A DNA stretch of 45,108 nucleotides from Beijerinckiaceae bacterium (GCA_004298435.1 SCSF01000129.1:1-45108); one strand, 5' to 3'; numbered from the stretch's first letter, positions 36,393-44,592 are shown. Notes: a model not told the origin generated them from the letters alone. Translations and numbers: made by a program.

Positions 36393-36930
36393 CGTCGATC
36401 CCGTCGCTCCCCGCGCCACGTCTGTCCTCATTATTCACGCAAGTTGAGAATATCGCGCTCTTGTATACCACGCCGAATTCCGGCCATTTGCGCGAGCCAA
36501 TTCGTGGCAGAACCGTTCCAAACCACAAAGACCCTGGTCATGCAATAAGTCCCTATTCCGAAGAGCTTGCGGCATAAAAGCGCTACTATCGCGAACAGCC
36601 TGCTTTTCGCGGCGCAGCGTAGAAAAACGAGAGGTTGATCAAGTAAAAAAAGCCCTTGGGACAACTGCCGCGCCGCGCCGGTTGACAGCTATGCTACATT
36701 TGCTACCCACCTCGAACCTGCATGATTCGCAGTGATCTACGCCACGGTCTCGATTGGATTGCGTCATAATCATCCCGATTTGGCGAGATACCGACGACAG
36801 GCATGGCGCGGTATGCCCAGACCGTGAGACCGGCGAAGCCGGCAATGAAAGGTGCATGCCTCAACTGCTCGCAATGCGTGGTCGCGACAAGCGCGATTGC
36901 GATCTCCCTCTTCGCCCAAAGCAAATCGCC
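36393..36930. other. Divergent intergenic region coxB / IalB-like gene
   Basis: About 540 bases expected to hold the coxB promoter (minus) and the promoter of the IalB-like gene (plus). A TTGACA occurs at about 36680 on the plus strand without a good -10. Some short open frames cross the region but have no recognisable wording or ribosome sites. I find no RNA gene or strong hairpin. Confidence 0.4.
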
Positions 36931-37431
36931 ATGATGCGTCGTTTCACGGTTCTTATCCTTTCGGCACTTTTTCTGTGCGGCGCCATCGTGGCCAGCCAAG
37001 CCCAGGGGGTTGTCAAATCCAAGTACGGCGATTGGGAACTGAGGTGCGAAACGCCGCCCGGCGCCCTGCACAAGCAATGTGCTCTGTTGCAGAGCGTCAC
37101 GGCGGAAGACCGGCCGAATATCAATCTCGTCGTCATCGTCCTGAAGACCGCGGACGGCAAAAACCGCCTGCTGCGGGTTATTGCACCGCTCGGCGTGCTG
37201 CTGCCATCAGGGCTCGGACTCAAGATCGATAATGTGGATGTCGGCCGCGCCGGCTTCGTGCGCTGTCTGCCGACCGGCTGCATCGCCGAAGTGGTCATGG
37301 AGCCGAAACTGATCCAATCGCTGAAAAACGGCCACAAAGCCACGTTCATCATCTTCCAGACCCCGGAAGAGGGAATTGGCATCCCTCTCAACCTCAAGGG
37401 CTTTGGCGATGGATTCGACGCATTGCCGTGA
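36931..37431 (+). CDS. IalB-like exported protein
   Basis: A 166-residue protein with a signal peptide (MMRRFTVLILSALFLCGAIV then ASQA). The mature part starts YGDWELRCETPPGALHKQCA and continues with NLVVIVLKTADGKNRLLRVI, APLGVLLPSGLGLKIDN, RCLPTGCIAEV and ATFIIFQTPEEGIGIPLNLK. This pattern, including the two cysteine pairs, fits the invasion-associated locus B family, widespread in Rhizobiales including free-living species; a role in virulence should not be assumed. The ATG at 36931 lacks a clear ribosome site. No operon partner is obvious. Confidence 0.88.
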   Translation: MMRRFTVLILSALFLCGAIVASQAQGVVKSKYGDWELRCETPPGALHKQCALLQSVTAEDRPNINLVVIVLKTADGKNRLLRVIAPLGVLLPSGLGLKIDNVDVGRAGFVRCLPTGCIAEVVMEPKLIQSLKNGHKATFIIFQTPEEGIGIPLNLKGFGDGFDALP

Positions 37432-37588
37432 TTCGGGGAAAGCTGTCGCGGCAATTTTCTTGTCTGCCGCCGGACTTCTCGTATAAACCCAATACGTCTT
37501 GAGCGTAGGGATTGAGGCGAAAGCAATGCGGCGGGGGACGATCCAAATTCTATCGGCCATAGCCCCTGCCAGACAGGCAGGAGTTTGT

Positions 37589-38239
37589 ATGTGGCACGCC
37601 TTGGCCTTCGCCAAATCTTTCGGAAAGGTCTGCTGGCCGGTCGCTTTCGCGGCGGCTCTGGGTCTCGCCGGTTGCGCCCATGCGCCGGGCAGCTTCGATG
37701 ATCCCGATAGCGGTGGATCAACGTTCAGCAATCTCGCGGCGCTCGTCCAGTTCAAAAAGCCGCCGCCATCGCAGGCGCCGGCAGAACATGTGGTCTGCCC
37801 GGACATCATCATCCTCGATGGAACGGCGAATGACCGGGTCTACGGCAAGGGCGACCAGACGAACGAAAATCTGCGCTATCAATTCTCGCTCAACGATGTC
37901 GCGCGGGACTGCAAGATCGACGGCAACCAGATCAGCCTGAAGATCGGCGCGGCCGGCAAGATATTGCTTGGCCCGGTTGGCGCTCCCGGCAACTTCACGG
38001 CGCCGGTGCGCATCGCCATCGTTCGCGAAAGCGATCAGGACCCGGTGGTCAGCAAGCTCTACGGAGTCCCTGTCACAGTTCCGGCCGGCAAGTCCGAAGC
38101 GCCCTTCACGCTCGTAACGGACCAGATCGAAATTCCTTACACACATGCCAATGCGCAGCATGACTATACGATCAAGGTCGGGTTCGATGCGGCTGGCGCA
38201 ACGAAGACCGGCAGGACGCGCGGGCGCAGACACCACTGA
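37589..38239 (+). CDS. Lipoprotein of unknown function
   Basis: A 216-residue lipoprotein with a lipobox (LGLAGC, Cys at about residue 28). The ATG at 37589 was chosen because GGAG lies six bases upstream; the frame is open to 37499. After a short linker (PPPSQAPAEHV), the globular part contains VCPDIIILDGTANDRVYGKG, a cysteine in DVARDCKIDGNQISLKIG, and two beta-rich stretches (GNFTAPVRIAIVRESD, VPAGKSEAPFTLVTDQIE). The protein ends in a basic tail. I do not recognise the family with certainty; I believe it is conserved in Rhizobiales. It shares strand with the epimerase gene 24 bases downstream. Confidence 0.75.
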   Translation: MWHALAFAKSFGKVCWPVAFAAALGLAGCAHAPGSFDDPDSGGSTFSNLAALVQFKKPPPSQAPAEHVVCPDIIILDGTANDRVYGKGDQTNENLRYQFSLNDVARDCKIDGNQISLKIGAAGKILLGPVGAPGNFTAPVRIAIVRESDQDPVVSKLYGVPVTVPAGKSEAPFTLVTDQIEIPYTHANAQHDYTIKVGFDAAGATKTGRTRGRRHH

Positions 38240-38263
38240 GATCGTCCGCGAGGTATTGGCGGC

Positions 38264-39256
38264 ATGCGGCGCATGAGACTGCATCTGTCCGCCGCCTTAG
38301 AGCGCTTTCCGCTCGCCAGAGCCTTTGTCATTTCGCGCGGCGCCAAGACCGAAGCCGTCGTCATCGTCGTGACCCTCACGCAGGATGATGCGGCCGGACG
38401 CGGCGAATGCGTGCCCTATGCCCGCTACGGCGAAAGCGTCGAGAGCGTCCTTGCACAAATCGCATCGGCACGCTCCGCCATCGAAGACGGCGCTGGCCGG
38501 ACCGAGCTTCAGGAACTCTTGCCGCCAGGTGCAGCGCGCAATGCGATCGATTGCGCCTTGTGGGATCTCGCCGCCAAACAACAAGGCGTTCCAGCCTACA
38601 GGCTCGCTGGCCTCGCGGCACCATCGCCAGTGACCACCGCCTTCACGCTGTCGCTCGGAACGCCCGAAGAAATGGCTGCGGCTGCGCTGGCCGCAGGTCA
38701 GCGCCCACTCCTGAAGCTGAAGCTCGGTGGCGGCGGCTGCACCGAACGGCTGGCCGCGATCCGTACTACAGCCCCCGCGGCAAGCCTGATCGTCGATGCA
38801 AACGAGGCCTGGTCGCCAGACAATCTCGCGATGAATCTCGATGCCTGCCGCAGATACGGCGTCGCACTTGTCGAACAGCCGTTGCCCGCGGGAGACGACG
38901 CAGCTTTAGCCAGCGTGCCGCATCCAGTTCCGATCTGCGCCGACGAGAGCCTGCATGACCGCAACGATCTCGCAGGCCTGCGCGAACGCTATGACGCGAT
39001 CAACATCAAGCTCGACAAGGCTGGCGGCCTCACGGAAGCTCTGGTGCTCCTGGGCGAGGCAAGGCAAGTCGGTTTTGAGGTAATGATTGGCTGCATGGTC
39101 GCAAGTTCGCTGGCGATGGCGCCGGCGCTGCTCCTTGCATCCGAAGCGCGCTTCGTCGATCTCGACGGGCCGCTGCTTCTGGCGCGCGATCGCGCGAACG
39201 GACTACGTTACGAAGGCTCGATCGTGCATCCGTCCGCCCCCGCCCTTTGGGGCTAA
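38264..39256 (+). CDS. Dipeptide epimerase (L-Ala-D/L-Glu epimerase-like)
   Basis: A 330-residue member of the enolase superfamily, probably epimerising L-Ala-D-Glu from recycled peptidoglycan. The catalytic lysine motif KLKLGGG, the metal ligands in DANEAW, EQPLP and ADES, and the second lysine in NIKLDKAGG are all present, so it looks active. The N-terminal capping domain (RGAKTEAVVIVV, GRGECVPYARYGE) is typical. Its product specificity is a family inference. It converges on the MFS gene with eight bases between stops. Confidence 0.9.
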   Translation: MRRMRLHLSAALERFPLARAFVISRGAKTEAVVIVVTLTQDDAAGRGECVPYARYGESVESVLAQIASARSAIEDGAGRTELQELLPPGAARNAIDCALWDLAAKQQGVPAYRLAGLAAPSPVTTAFTLSLGTPEEMAAAALAAGQRPLLKLKLGGGGCTERLAAIRTTAPAASLIVDANEAWSPDNLAMNLDACRRYGVALVEQPLPAGDDAALASVPHPVPICADESLHDRNDLAGLRERYDAINIKLDKAGGLTEALVLLGEARQVGFEVMIGCMVASSLAMAPALLLASEARFVDLDGPLLLARDRANGLRYEGSIVHPSAPALWG

Positions 39257-39264
39257 ACTGACAA

Positions 39265-40506
39265 TCAAACGGAGTTCATTTCTAATTTGCGGAAGCCCTG
39301 CATGAAAATAGCTGCACAGGCAAGCCCTGTGCCCACGGCTGCCAATCCGGCCATCGCCAGATATGCGCCCGCACCGAACATGTGAGTCAGCCGGCCGCAA
39401 GCGATCGTCGCCAGCGCCATGCTGAGCGCCGATGCGGCAGACAACCAGCCCTGCATGCGCGCACGATGATTGGGGCCTGCAAGCCATCCGAGAACCGACA
39501 CCGAGCCGAGATAAGTCGCCGCGAAACTCAGCGCATGCAGGACTTGCAGGCCAAGCACGATTTTGGCATCCGGCGCGAGGCTCATGGCGATCCAGCGCAG
39601 GCTCGCGCCGACACCGCCCAGCAGCAAAAACGCCAGCGCCTGCGGGACGCCCCTGATATAGCGGCCGCAAAAAATGAGCAGCACGCTTTCCGACATCACG
39701 CCGATGGCCCAGGCGAGACTGATGGTCTGATGCCCAAACCCGGCGGCTGCCCATTGCAAGGTTCCGAATGCGTAGATTTCCGCATGGCTTGCCTGCACCA
39801 GTGAGGCGGCGGCAATCACCAGAATTGCCAAGGGCAGAGCCCGGGGATCTTCCGTCAGGCCGCTGCGCGCGCCATGGTGGAAGCGAACCTTGCGCATGCG
39901 CCGCGCAATCCGCACCGAGGCAATGACCGGCACGATCCCAAGCAGCGCCAGAGCGAAGATGATTTTGCGACCGGGAAAAACCGCAACGATCGGTCCCGAC
40001 AGAAGCATCATCACAAGAACGCTGAGAGAAGCCCCGACTCGGATGCGCCCATATTGAATGCCGCGCAGACCAATCTTCTGGAAGCGCCGGATCTCGGCCA
40101 AGGCGAGCGCATCGCTCAGCGCCGGCATGCTGCCCTGCGCGGTGATTGCGACGACCGAAACGGCGAAGACAAGCGGAATACCCGGCAGAAAGCCGAGGCA
40201 GACATAACAGGCCGCCATCGTCGAGGCGCACCACGCGAGCGTGACCGCTATGCCGCGCCGATCCGCGACATAGGCGATGACCGGCATCAGCAGCACGCGC
40301 AAAATGAGAGGAGTCGCAAGCGTCGCCGCGATCTGGAAATCCGTCAGGCCGCGCGCCGCGAGCCACACCGGAAAATATGGCAGATGCAGGCCGTAAGGCA
40401 GGAAAAGCGCGGCGCTCAGCCCGCACAAGCGCCAGTAAGTCGCCTGCTCGATTCTCTCCGGGGTGGTTTTGGAATGCGCCGGTTGACCGGCAAATAAGTG
40501 AAGCAA
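39265..40506 (-). CDS. MFS transporter, HcaT-like
   Basis: A 413-residue major-facilitator protein with 12 predicted helices, resembling the MFS_1-like/HcaT group. Typical spots are ALFLPYGLHLPYFPVWLAAR in helix 1, VADRRGIAVTLA as the cytoplasmic loop 2-3 motif, and RGIQYGRIRVGASLS around loop 4. The substrate is unknown; the E. coli relative HcaT is associated with 3-phenylpropionate. The start is a TTG at 40506 with no better codon near. It directly faces the epimerase gene. An alternative long frame on the same strand is a shadow. Confidence 0.88.
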   Translation of the reverse strand: MLHLFAGQPAHSKTTPERIEQATYWRLCGLSAALFLPYGLHLPYFPVWLAARGLTDFQIAATLATPLILRVLLMPVIAYVADRRGIAVTLAWCASTMAACYVCLGFLPGIPLVFAVSVVAITAQGSMPALSDALALAEIRRFQKIGLRGIQYGRIRVGASLSVLVMMLLSGPIVAVFPGRKIIFALALLGIVPVIASVRIARRMRKVRFHHGARSGLTEDPRALPLAILVIAAASLVQASHAEIYAFGTLQWAAAGFGHQTISLAWAIGVMSESVLLIFCGRYIRGVPQALAFLLLGGVGASLRWIAMSLAPDAKIVLGLQVLHALSFAATYLGSVSVLGWLAGPNHRARMQGWLSAASALSMALATIACGRLTHMFGAGAYLAMAGLAAVGTGLACAAIFMQGFRKLEMNSV

Positions 40507-40539
40507 TGCAGAATACCGTTATGCTAATCGATTGCATGA

Positions 40540-40665
40540 CGCGGCGTCGTTGCGAGGAGCATCGCAGCCAAGTTTACGCAGGCTGCGTAAACTTGCCTGC
40601 ATAGCGACGAAGCAACCCAGCCGGTCGCAATATTTGGATTGCTTCGCCTTCGGCTCGCAATGACG
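40540..40665. repeat. GTCGTTGCGAGG-type repeat with a perfect palindrome
   Basis: CGTCGTTGCGAGGAGC, GCGACGAAGCAACC, GGATTGCTTCGCC and GCTCGCAATGACG are the modules of a widespread proteobacterial intergenic repeat (from memory). Inside lies a perfect 12-base-pair palindrome: CAAGTTTACGCA (40569-40580), GGC, TGCGTAAACTTG (40584-40595). It separates the XRE-cupin gene from the MFS gene. Confidence 0.7.
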
Positions 40666-40679
40666 TACTTGCGGAAATA

Positions 40680-41297
40680 TCAATCCATCACGGCAGCTTT
40701 GAGGATGCAGACCATCATAGCGGCAGCGGGTTCCTGCGAGACATTGCGGATGCTATGCGGCCGGTCGCAACGGTAGCGCAAGGTTTCCCCTGCCCGCGCG
40801 ACCTCGGTCACCTCCCCCACCTCGACCTGCAATTCACCTTCTGTCACCGAAAGGCATTCGACTGAACCGCGCTGATGCGGCCCCGATTCGAGCACGCCGC
40901 CCGGCTCGGCGGCAAAGCCGTACCATTGCAGCCACTCGACCGTCTTGATCCAGCCGATGATCGACAGCCGGCACTTGCCATCGTCGGACACAAGGATCGG
41001 CGTATCGCCCTTCGAGGATTTTTCGAGAAACGGCTCGTCCTCGCTGACCTGCAACACACGCTCGATCGAGACATCGAGCGCCTGCGCCAGACGCCAGATC
41101 GTCGACAGAGTCGGATTGGTTTCATTGCGCTCGATCTGGCTGATGATCGATTTGGCGACGCCCGACTGTTCGGAAAGCTCGGAAAGCGAAAGATTATAGG
41201 TCTTGCGCAGCCGCTGCACGGTCTTGCCAAGCTGGCCGGATACGGCAAGCGCGCCTGCCTCCAACGCCTTGACCTTGTCGCGCCCTTCAATACCCAT
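40680..41297 (-). CDS. XRE-cupin transcription regulator
   Basis: A 205-residue regulator with a helix-turn-helix (about residues 26-80, LRKTYNLSLSELSEQSGVAK, SIISQIERNETNPTLSTIWR) and a C-terminal cupin domain (about 120-200, LSVTEGELQVEVGEVTEVAR, AGETLRYRCDRPHSI). Such proteins usually control small metabolic or stress regulons by binding a ligand in the cupin. No target gene is obvious: the downstream MFS gene is separated by a repeat. A palindromic site 45-70 bases upstream suggests autoregulation. Confidence 0.9.
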   Translation of the reverse strand: MGIEGRDKVKALEAGALAVSGQLGKTVQRLRKTYNLSLSELSEQSGVAKSIISQIERNETNPTLSTIWRLAQALDVSIERVLQVSEDEPFLEKSSKGDTPILVSDDGKCRLSIIGWIKTVEWLQWYGFAAEPGGVLESGPHQRGSVECLSVTEGELQVEVGEVTEVARAGETLRYRCDRPHSIRNVSQEPAAAMMVCILKAAVMD

Positions 41298-41341
41298 CGC
41301 CCAAATCCGCTCCCGCTCCGCTTCGCACGCGATGATACAGC

Positions 41342-41366
41342 ATTCCGTTTGGAATATCGAACGGAA
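41342..41366. promoter_or_regulatory. Possible operator upstream of the XRE-cupin gene
   Basis: ATTCC-GTTT-GGAAT (41342-41355) is overlapped by TTCCGTT...AACGGAA (41343-41349 and 41360-41366), giving interlocking dyads. Such sites are typical of XRE-cupin autoregulation, but no direct proof exists here. Confidence 0.4.
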
Positions 41367-41424
41367 GGGGCATGGAGAGGGGATCGCGGGGACAGCGAGG
41401 TTGCGCAGTCAATCGGAAGTTCTA

Positions 41425-41527
41425 TAGCGTTTTCGAGCGAAGTGGCTTCCGGTTCGCGTGAAGAAAACGCATCAAAACAAATAAATAGAGCCATGGTTCT
41501 GATTCCATCAGAACCGAAACGGCTCTA
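41425..41527 (+). repeat. Dispersed TAGAGC repeat, copy E
   Basis: The most complete plus-strand copy. TATAGCGTTTTCGAGCGAAG, TGGCTTCCGGTTCGCGTGAA, GAAAACGCATCAAAACAAAT, AAATAGAGCCATGGTTCTG, ATTCCATCAGAACCGAAACG and GCTCTA. It has GCGTTTTC/GAAAACGC arms, a GGTTCTGATTCCATCAGAACC hairpin, and ends with the TAG stop (minus strand) of the gene at 41525. Confidence 0.85.
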
Positions 41528-42100
41528 GCTGAACAGCGCCAGCTTCTCGGCCATCGGCAAGGCGTCGAGCCGCGCGAGCGCTGCATAGCGCTGTTCCTTC
41601 GGGGTTCCCTGATCGCTTTTGGCTGGAGCGGCGGGCGGAGCCGCGACCGGCGCAGACGTCGCAGGCACCGGAGCCTCTGGCGCTTTCGGCAAAGCCCGTG
41701 GTGGCGTGGCGAGTCGCGCAGAGGTTGAAGGCGCCGACCCGTTCAGCCGCAGAACGCCGCTGACCGCGCGCGCCTGCGCCTCGATCTGCTCGCAGAGGGA
41801 CTCGTCATATCCTTGTCCGCGCATATCTCCGGCGAGGCCGTCGAGATGTTGCGTCACCTCTTTCAGCCGCTGCATCAGGAGTCGGATGGACGGATCGGCC
41901 GGCATCGCTCTTTGCTCGGCCTTCTCGGCAACGACATGCTCGAGCCGTGCGACGGCATCGAGAACCTGGCGAATCTCATCCCCACGCGCTCGGCGGGCGT
42001 ACTCGGTAAGGAACCACCGCCCGCGCACGGTCTCCATGACCGCCGCTTCGATCGCCTCGAAGTCGTCTTCGCTGACACCTTCCGGAGGCGCAACTTTCAT
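41525..42100 (-). CDS. Conserved hypothetical, Ala/Pro-rich C-terminal half
   Basis: A 191-residue protein beginning MKVAPPEGVSEDDFEAIEAA then VMETVRGRWFLTEYARR, wording I associate with conserved proteins of Rhizobiales of unknown function. The first 110 residues look helical, with likely coiled-coil stretches (VLDAVARLEHVVAEKAEQ). The middle (about 125-165) is low-complexity A/P/S, and the end (QRYAALARLDALPMAEKLAL) is a short amphipathic helix, possibly a docking site. No membrane segment or catalytic motif. The ATG at 42100 has GGAAG upstream; the frame is open to 42331 but the extra residues overlap DoxX and are not family-like. The stop comes from repeat copy E. Confidence 0.7.
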   Translation of the reverse strand: MKVAPPEGVSEDDFEAIEAAVMETVRGRWFLTEYARRARGDEIRQVLDAVARLEHVVAEKAEQRAMPADPSIRLLMQRLKEVTQHLDGLAGDMRGQGYDESLCEQIEAQARAVSGVLRLNGSAPSTSARLATPPRALPKAPEAPVPATSAPVAAPPAAPAKSDQGTPKEQRYAALARLDALPMAEKLALFS

Positions 42101-42161
42101 AAAGCTATCTTCCGTCAGCGCGAATCGCCATTTGCACAGTCTGCGCTGCGGATCGGTAAAA

Positions 42162-42554
42162 TCAAGCGGACTTCTTATTCCGCAACAGAGCGTCGAGACT
42201 CCAGGGGCCAGCTCCCGCAAAGACGAGATAAAGGAAAACGAAGCAGAATTGGATGGCGCTGTCGCCCTTATTGAGCATCGGAAAGAAGCTGTGCGGCGCA
42301 TGCACCATGAAATAGGCGACCGCCATTTCACCGCAAAGAATGAAGGCGACGGGCCTTGTGAAAAGCCCGATCAGAAGCAGGAAACCGCCAAAGGCTTCGA
42401 GGATCCCGGCGACGCCGCTCAACGACAAAAGGTGATCGACATGCGATGGCTCGGGAAAGCCGAAGAGCTTGGCAAGCCCGTGCTGCATGAAGACGAGCGC
42501 CGTTACGATGCGCAGCACACTCAGAACCCGCCCCGTCCAAAGCTCGCAATTCAT
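42162..42554 (-). CDS. DoxX family membrane protein
   Basis: A 130-residue DoxX/DoxD-like protein with four transmembrane helices, starting LRIVTALVFMQHGLAKLFGF and continuing VAGILEAFGGFLLLIGLFTR, FILCGEMAVAYFMVHAP and IQFCFVFLYLVFAGAG. Family members are linked to redox processes in the membrane, but the reaction here is unknown. The ATG at 42554 has GAGGAG upstream. It runs on the same strand as the hypothetical gene at 41525, 60 bases apart. Confidence 0.9.
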   Translation of the reverse strand: MNCELWTGRVLSVLRIVTALVFMQHGLAKLFGFPEPSHVDHLLSLSGVAGILEAFGGFLLLIGLFTRPVAFILCGEMAVAYFMVHAPHSFFPMLNKGDSAIQFCFVFLYLVFAGAGPWSLDALLRNKKSA

Positions 42555-42792
42555 GTTTTTGCTCCTCGCTTTCCCGCGAGACTATATTGGTCGATGAACG
42601 AATGCCATTCTGAGGCCTGAGATCCGGCCTCAACTTTGCGTGCGAACGCCCTCTCTTCCATAGGGCTTCGGGCATTCCCATATTTCATACAATTCCGGAG
42701 CTTGAGCGCCCACAGGTCCGCTCGGCTTTCTCTATCGCGGGCACGGCAATCGCGAGCGTCAACACGCCTTTCGCACCGTGCCCGGAGGCAAA

Positions 42793-43815
42793 ATGCCCAT
42801 GTTTGATGAAGCAGCTACGTTTCTTCTCGATGAAGATACTCACAAAACTGCCGGGTCTTCGGCGGAGGCTCCCCCCAGTTCCGTTGCCGATGCGGTTCTG
42901 CTCGACGCCTATTCGCGCAGCGTGACCGATATCGTCGAACGCGTCGGCCCGAGCGTGGTGCGGATCGATATCCGCCATGCCGACGGCAGCCGCGCAGGCT
43001 CAGGCTCCGGCGTCATCGTTTCGCCGGATGGACTGATTCTGACAAACAGTCATGTCGTGCAAGGCGCACGCCGCGCCGAGGTGACCTTGCTCGATGGCCG
43101 CAGCCTTGCAGCGCGCGTTCTGGGCGATGATCCCGATACTGATCTCGCGCTGCTCCGCGTCGACGATAATGCGACGCTTCCGGCAGCGCCGCTTGGCGAT
43201 TCCAAGCTGTTGAAGCGTGGCGAGATCGCCATCGCGATCGGCAATCCGCTCGGCTTCGACGCGAGCGTAACGGCAGGCGTCGTCTCGGCGCTCGGCCGTT
43301 CGTTACAGTCGAAATCAGGCCGTCTCATCGATGATGTCATTCAGACGGATGCGGCGCTCAATCCCGGCAATTCCGGCGGCCCGCTCGTCTCCTCGCGCGG
43401 CGAGGTCATCGGCATCAATACGGCGATGATCGCTGGCGCGCAGGGCATCTGTTTCGCGGTTGCCGCCAACACGGCGCGTTTCGTTCTCGGCGAAATCATC
43501 CGCCATGGACGCGTCCGGCGCGCCTATCTCGGAATCGGTGCGGGCACGATCGCGCTGCCGCGGCGCATCGCGCTCCGGCATGGATTGAGTCAGGCGACAG
43601 GCGCAGCTTTGACGGCTGTCGAAGCGGGCAGCCCGGCTGACGAGGCCGGCTTCCTCACCGGCGACATTCTGATTGCAGTGGAGAATGTGCCTGTCACCGG
43701 CGTTGATGATCTTGTCCGTCTGCTCGATGCTGAAAAGATCGGCCGCACCATTCCGTTCGACCTGCTGCGCCGGTCGGAAAAGCGGCGGTTCTGGGCGGGT
43801 CTGAAGGAGCGATAA
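42793..43815 (+). CDS. HtrA/DegP-like serine protease without signal peptide
   Basis: A 340-residue S1C-family protease. The catalytic triad is visible: His in LTNSHVVQGA, Asp in DPDTDLALLRV, Ser in NPGNSGGPLVS. One PDZ domain follows (about residues 245-335, AALTAVEAGSPADEAGFLTG). The N-terminus (MPMFDEAATFLLDEDTH) is hydrophilic with no signal peptide or anchor, so the enzyme is probably cytoplasmic. GGAGG five bases before the ATG at 42793 fixes the start (ATG 42799 also possible). It converges on the rhodanese gene. Confidence 0.92.
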   Translation: MPMFDEAATFLLDEDTHKTAGSSAEAPPSSVADAVLLDAYSRSVTDIVERVGPSVVRIDIRHADGSRAGSGSGVIVSPDGLILTNSHVVQGARRAEVTLLDGRSLAARVLGDDPDTDLALLRVDDNATLPAAPLGDSKLLKRGEIAIAIGNPLGFDASVTAGVVSALGRSLQSKSGRLIDDVIQTDAALNPGNSGGPLVSSRGEVIGINTAMIAGAQGICFAVAANTARFVLGEIIRHGRVRRAYLGIGAGTIALPRRIALRHGLSQATGAALTAVEAGSPADEAGFLTGDILIAVENVPVTGVDDLVRLLDAEKIGRTIPFDLLRRSEKRRFWAGLKER

Positions 43816-43830
43816 GAAGGTAGCCTGCGG

Positions 43831-44166
43831 TCACACCTCGACCGGGCCACCGGCTGCCATCCACCCGTTCATGCCGCCGGGATAATGGGCCGTAACGTCG
43901 GTGCGCCCCGCCGCCTGGGCGAGTTCAAGGGCTCTCAATGAGCGATTGCCGGATCGGCAGGAGAGAACCACCCGCTTTCCCGCCGCCTTCGGCAACGCCT
44001 CGGGATCGAATGACCGCAATGGGTTAAGGATCGATCCGGGGATCCGTCCGGCGGCAAATTCGTCCGGCTCGCGCACATCGACGAGTACGATCGTCCCATC
44101 CGCCAGTCCGCGCTGCAATTCCTCTACGCTCACATTCTCGACCGTGACCCTGCCCGGTGTGTTCAT
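43831..44166 (-). CDS. Rhodanese-like protein
   Basis: A 111-residue single-domain rhodanese, a sulfur-transfer fold. The active-site loop reads SCRSGNRS with the catalytic cysteine, and VDVREPDEFAAGRIPGS is the other family block. A cytoplasmic sulfurtransferase role is likely, but donor and acceptor are unknown. The ATG at 44166 has GGAA eight bases upstream; frames further upstream give residues that do not resemble the family. Converges on the HtrA-like gene, 15 bases apart. Confidence 0.88.
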   Translation of the reverse strand: MNTPGRVTVENVSVEELQRGLADGTIVLVDVREPDEFAAGRIPGSILNPLRSFDPEALPKAAGKRVVLSCRSGNRSLRALELAQAAGRTDVTAHYPGGMNGWMAAGGPVEV

Positions 44167-44293
44167 TTGAAATTCCATGTAGTGTTTGAGAGCTTTGCGC
44201 TGCCTGCCCATGGACAACCGCCATTGCGCGAAGGACATAGGGGCTGTGCTTTCGCGAGACAAGCGGAAACAGCGCACACGCATTCTTCAGACA

Positions 44294-44312
44294 AACCGGA
44301 AGCCACTTCGCT
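44294..44312 (-). repeat. Fragment of the dispersed TAGAGC repeat
   Basis: A 19-base match (reverse) to the inner part of the repeat: AACCGGAAGCCACTTCGCT. No other part is present. It lies where base composition changes from core to the AT-richer right end, so it may mark a rearrangement boundary. Confidence 0.5.
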
Positions 44313-44340
44313 GCATGTTTAACAACCGGGCAAGTAAGCC

Positions 44341-44592
44341 ATGGACGGGATAGATCCTTCAATTGAAAGCATCGTTATTCAGGTCGTTAGAGAAATCGTC
44401 GGCGAAAGCCGCGCTGTCAGGCTATCCGACGCTTTTATTAACGATCTCCATATCTGCTCGGACGACTTCAGCATGTATTTTGCGCCACAGGTTGAGCGTC
44501 GCCTCAATATCAAGGTTCCATTGGCGGAGTGGCGAAACGTGATAACCCTAGCAGACGCATGCGCTATATTAGGCAAAAATCAAAGTTGTTAA
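44341..44592 (+). CDS. Small acyl-carrier-protein-like protein, unusual carrier site
   Basis: An 83-residue protein whose layout matches the acyl carrier fold: four-helix pattern with LHICSDDF in place of the usual GADSL, then QVERRLNIKVP and VITLADACAIL at the positions of EEEFxIxIP and TVxDAxxYI. The Ser of CSDD would be the phosphopantetheine site if modified, but the flanking residues differ (D after Ser where Leu is usual), so it may be a non-carrier relative such as the DUF1493-like group. AT content and codon use differ from the core. The ATG at 44341 has only a weak ribosome site. Confidence 0.55.
   Translation: MDGIDPSIESIVIQVVREIVGESRAVRLSDAFINDLHICSDDFSMYFAPQVERRLNIKVPLAEWRNVITLADACAILGKNQSC

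Noticed and set aside
36431-36664. 77-codon minus-strand frame upstream of coxB
   Set aside because: No ribosome site, no recognisable wording, and it lies where the coxB promoter is expected.
39203-40537. 444-codon minus-strand frame overlapping the MFS gene
   Set aside because: Wrong frame: it lacks hydrophobic helices, while the 39265-40506 frame gives a regular 12-helix transporter.
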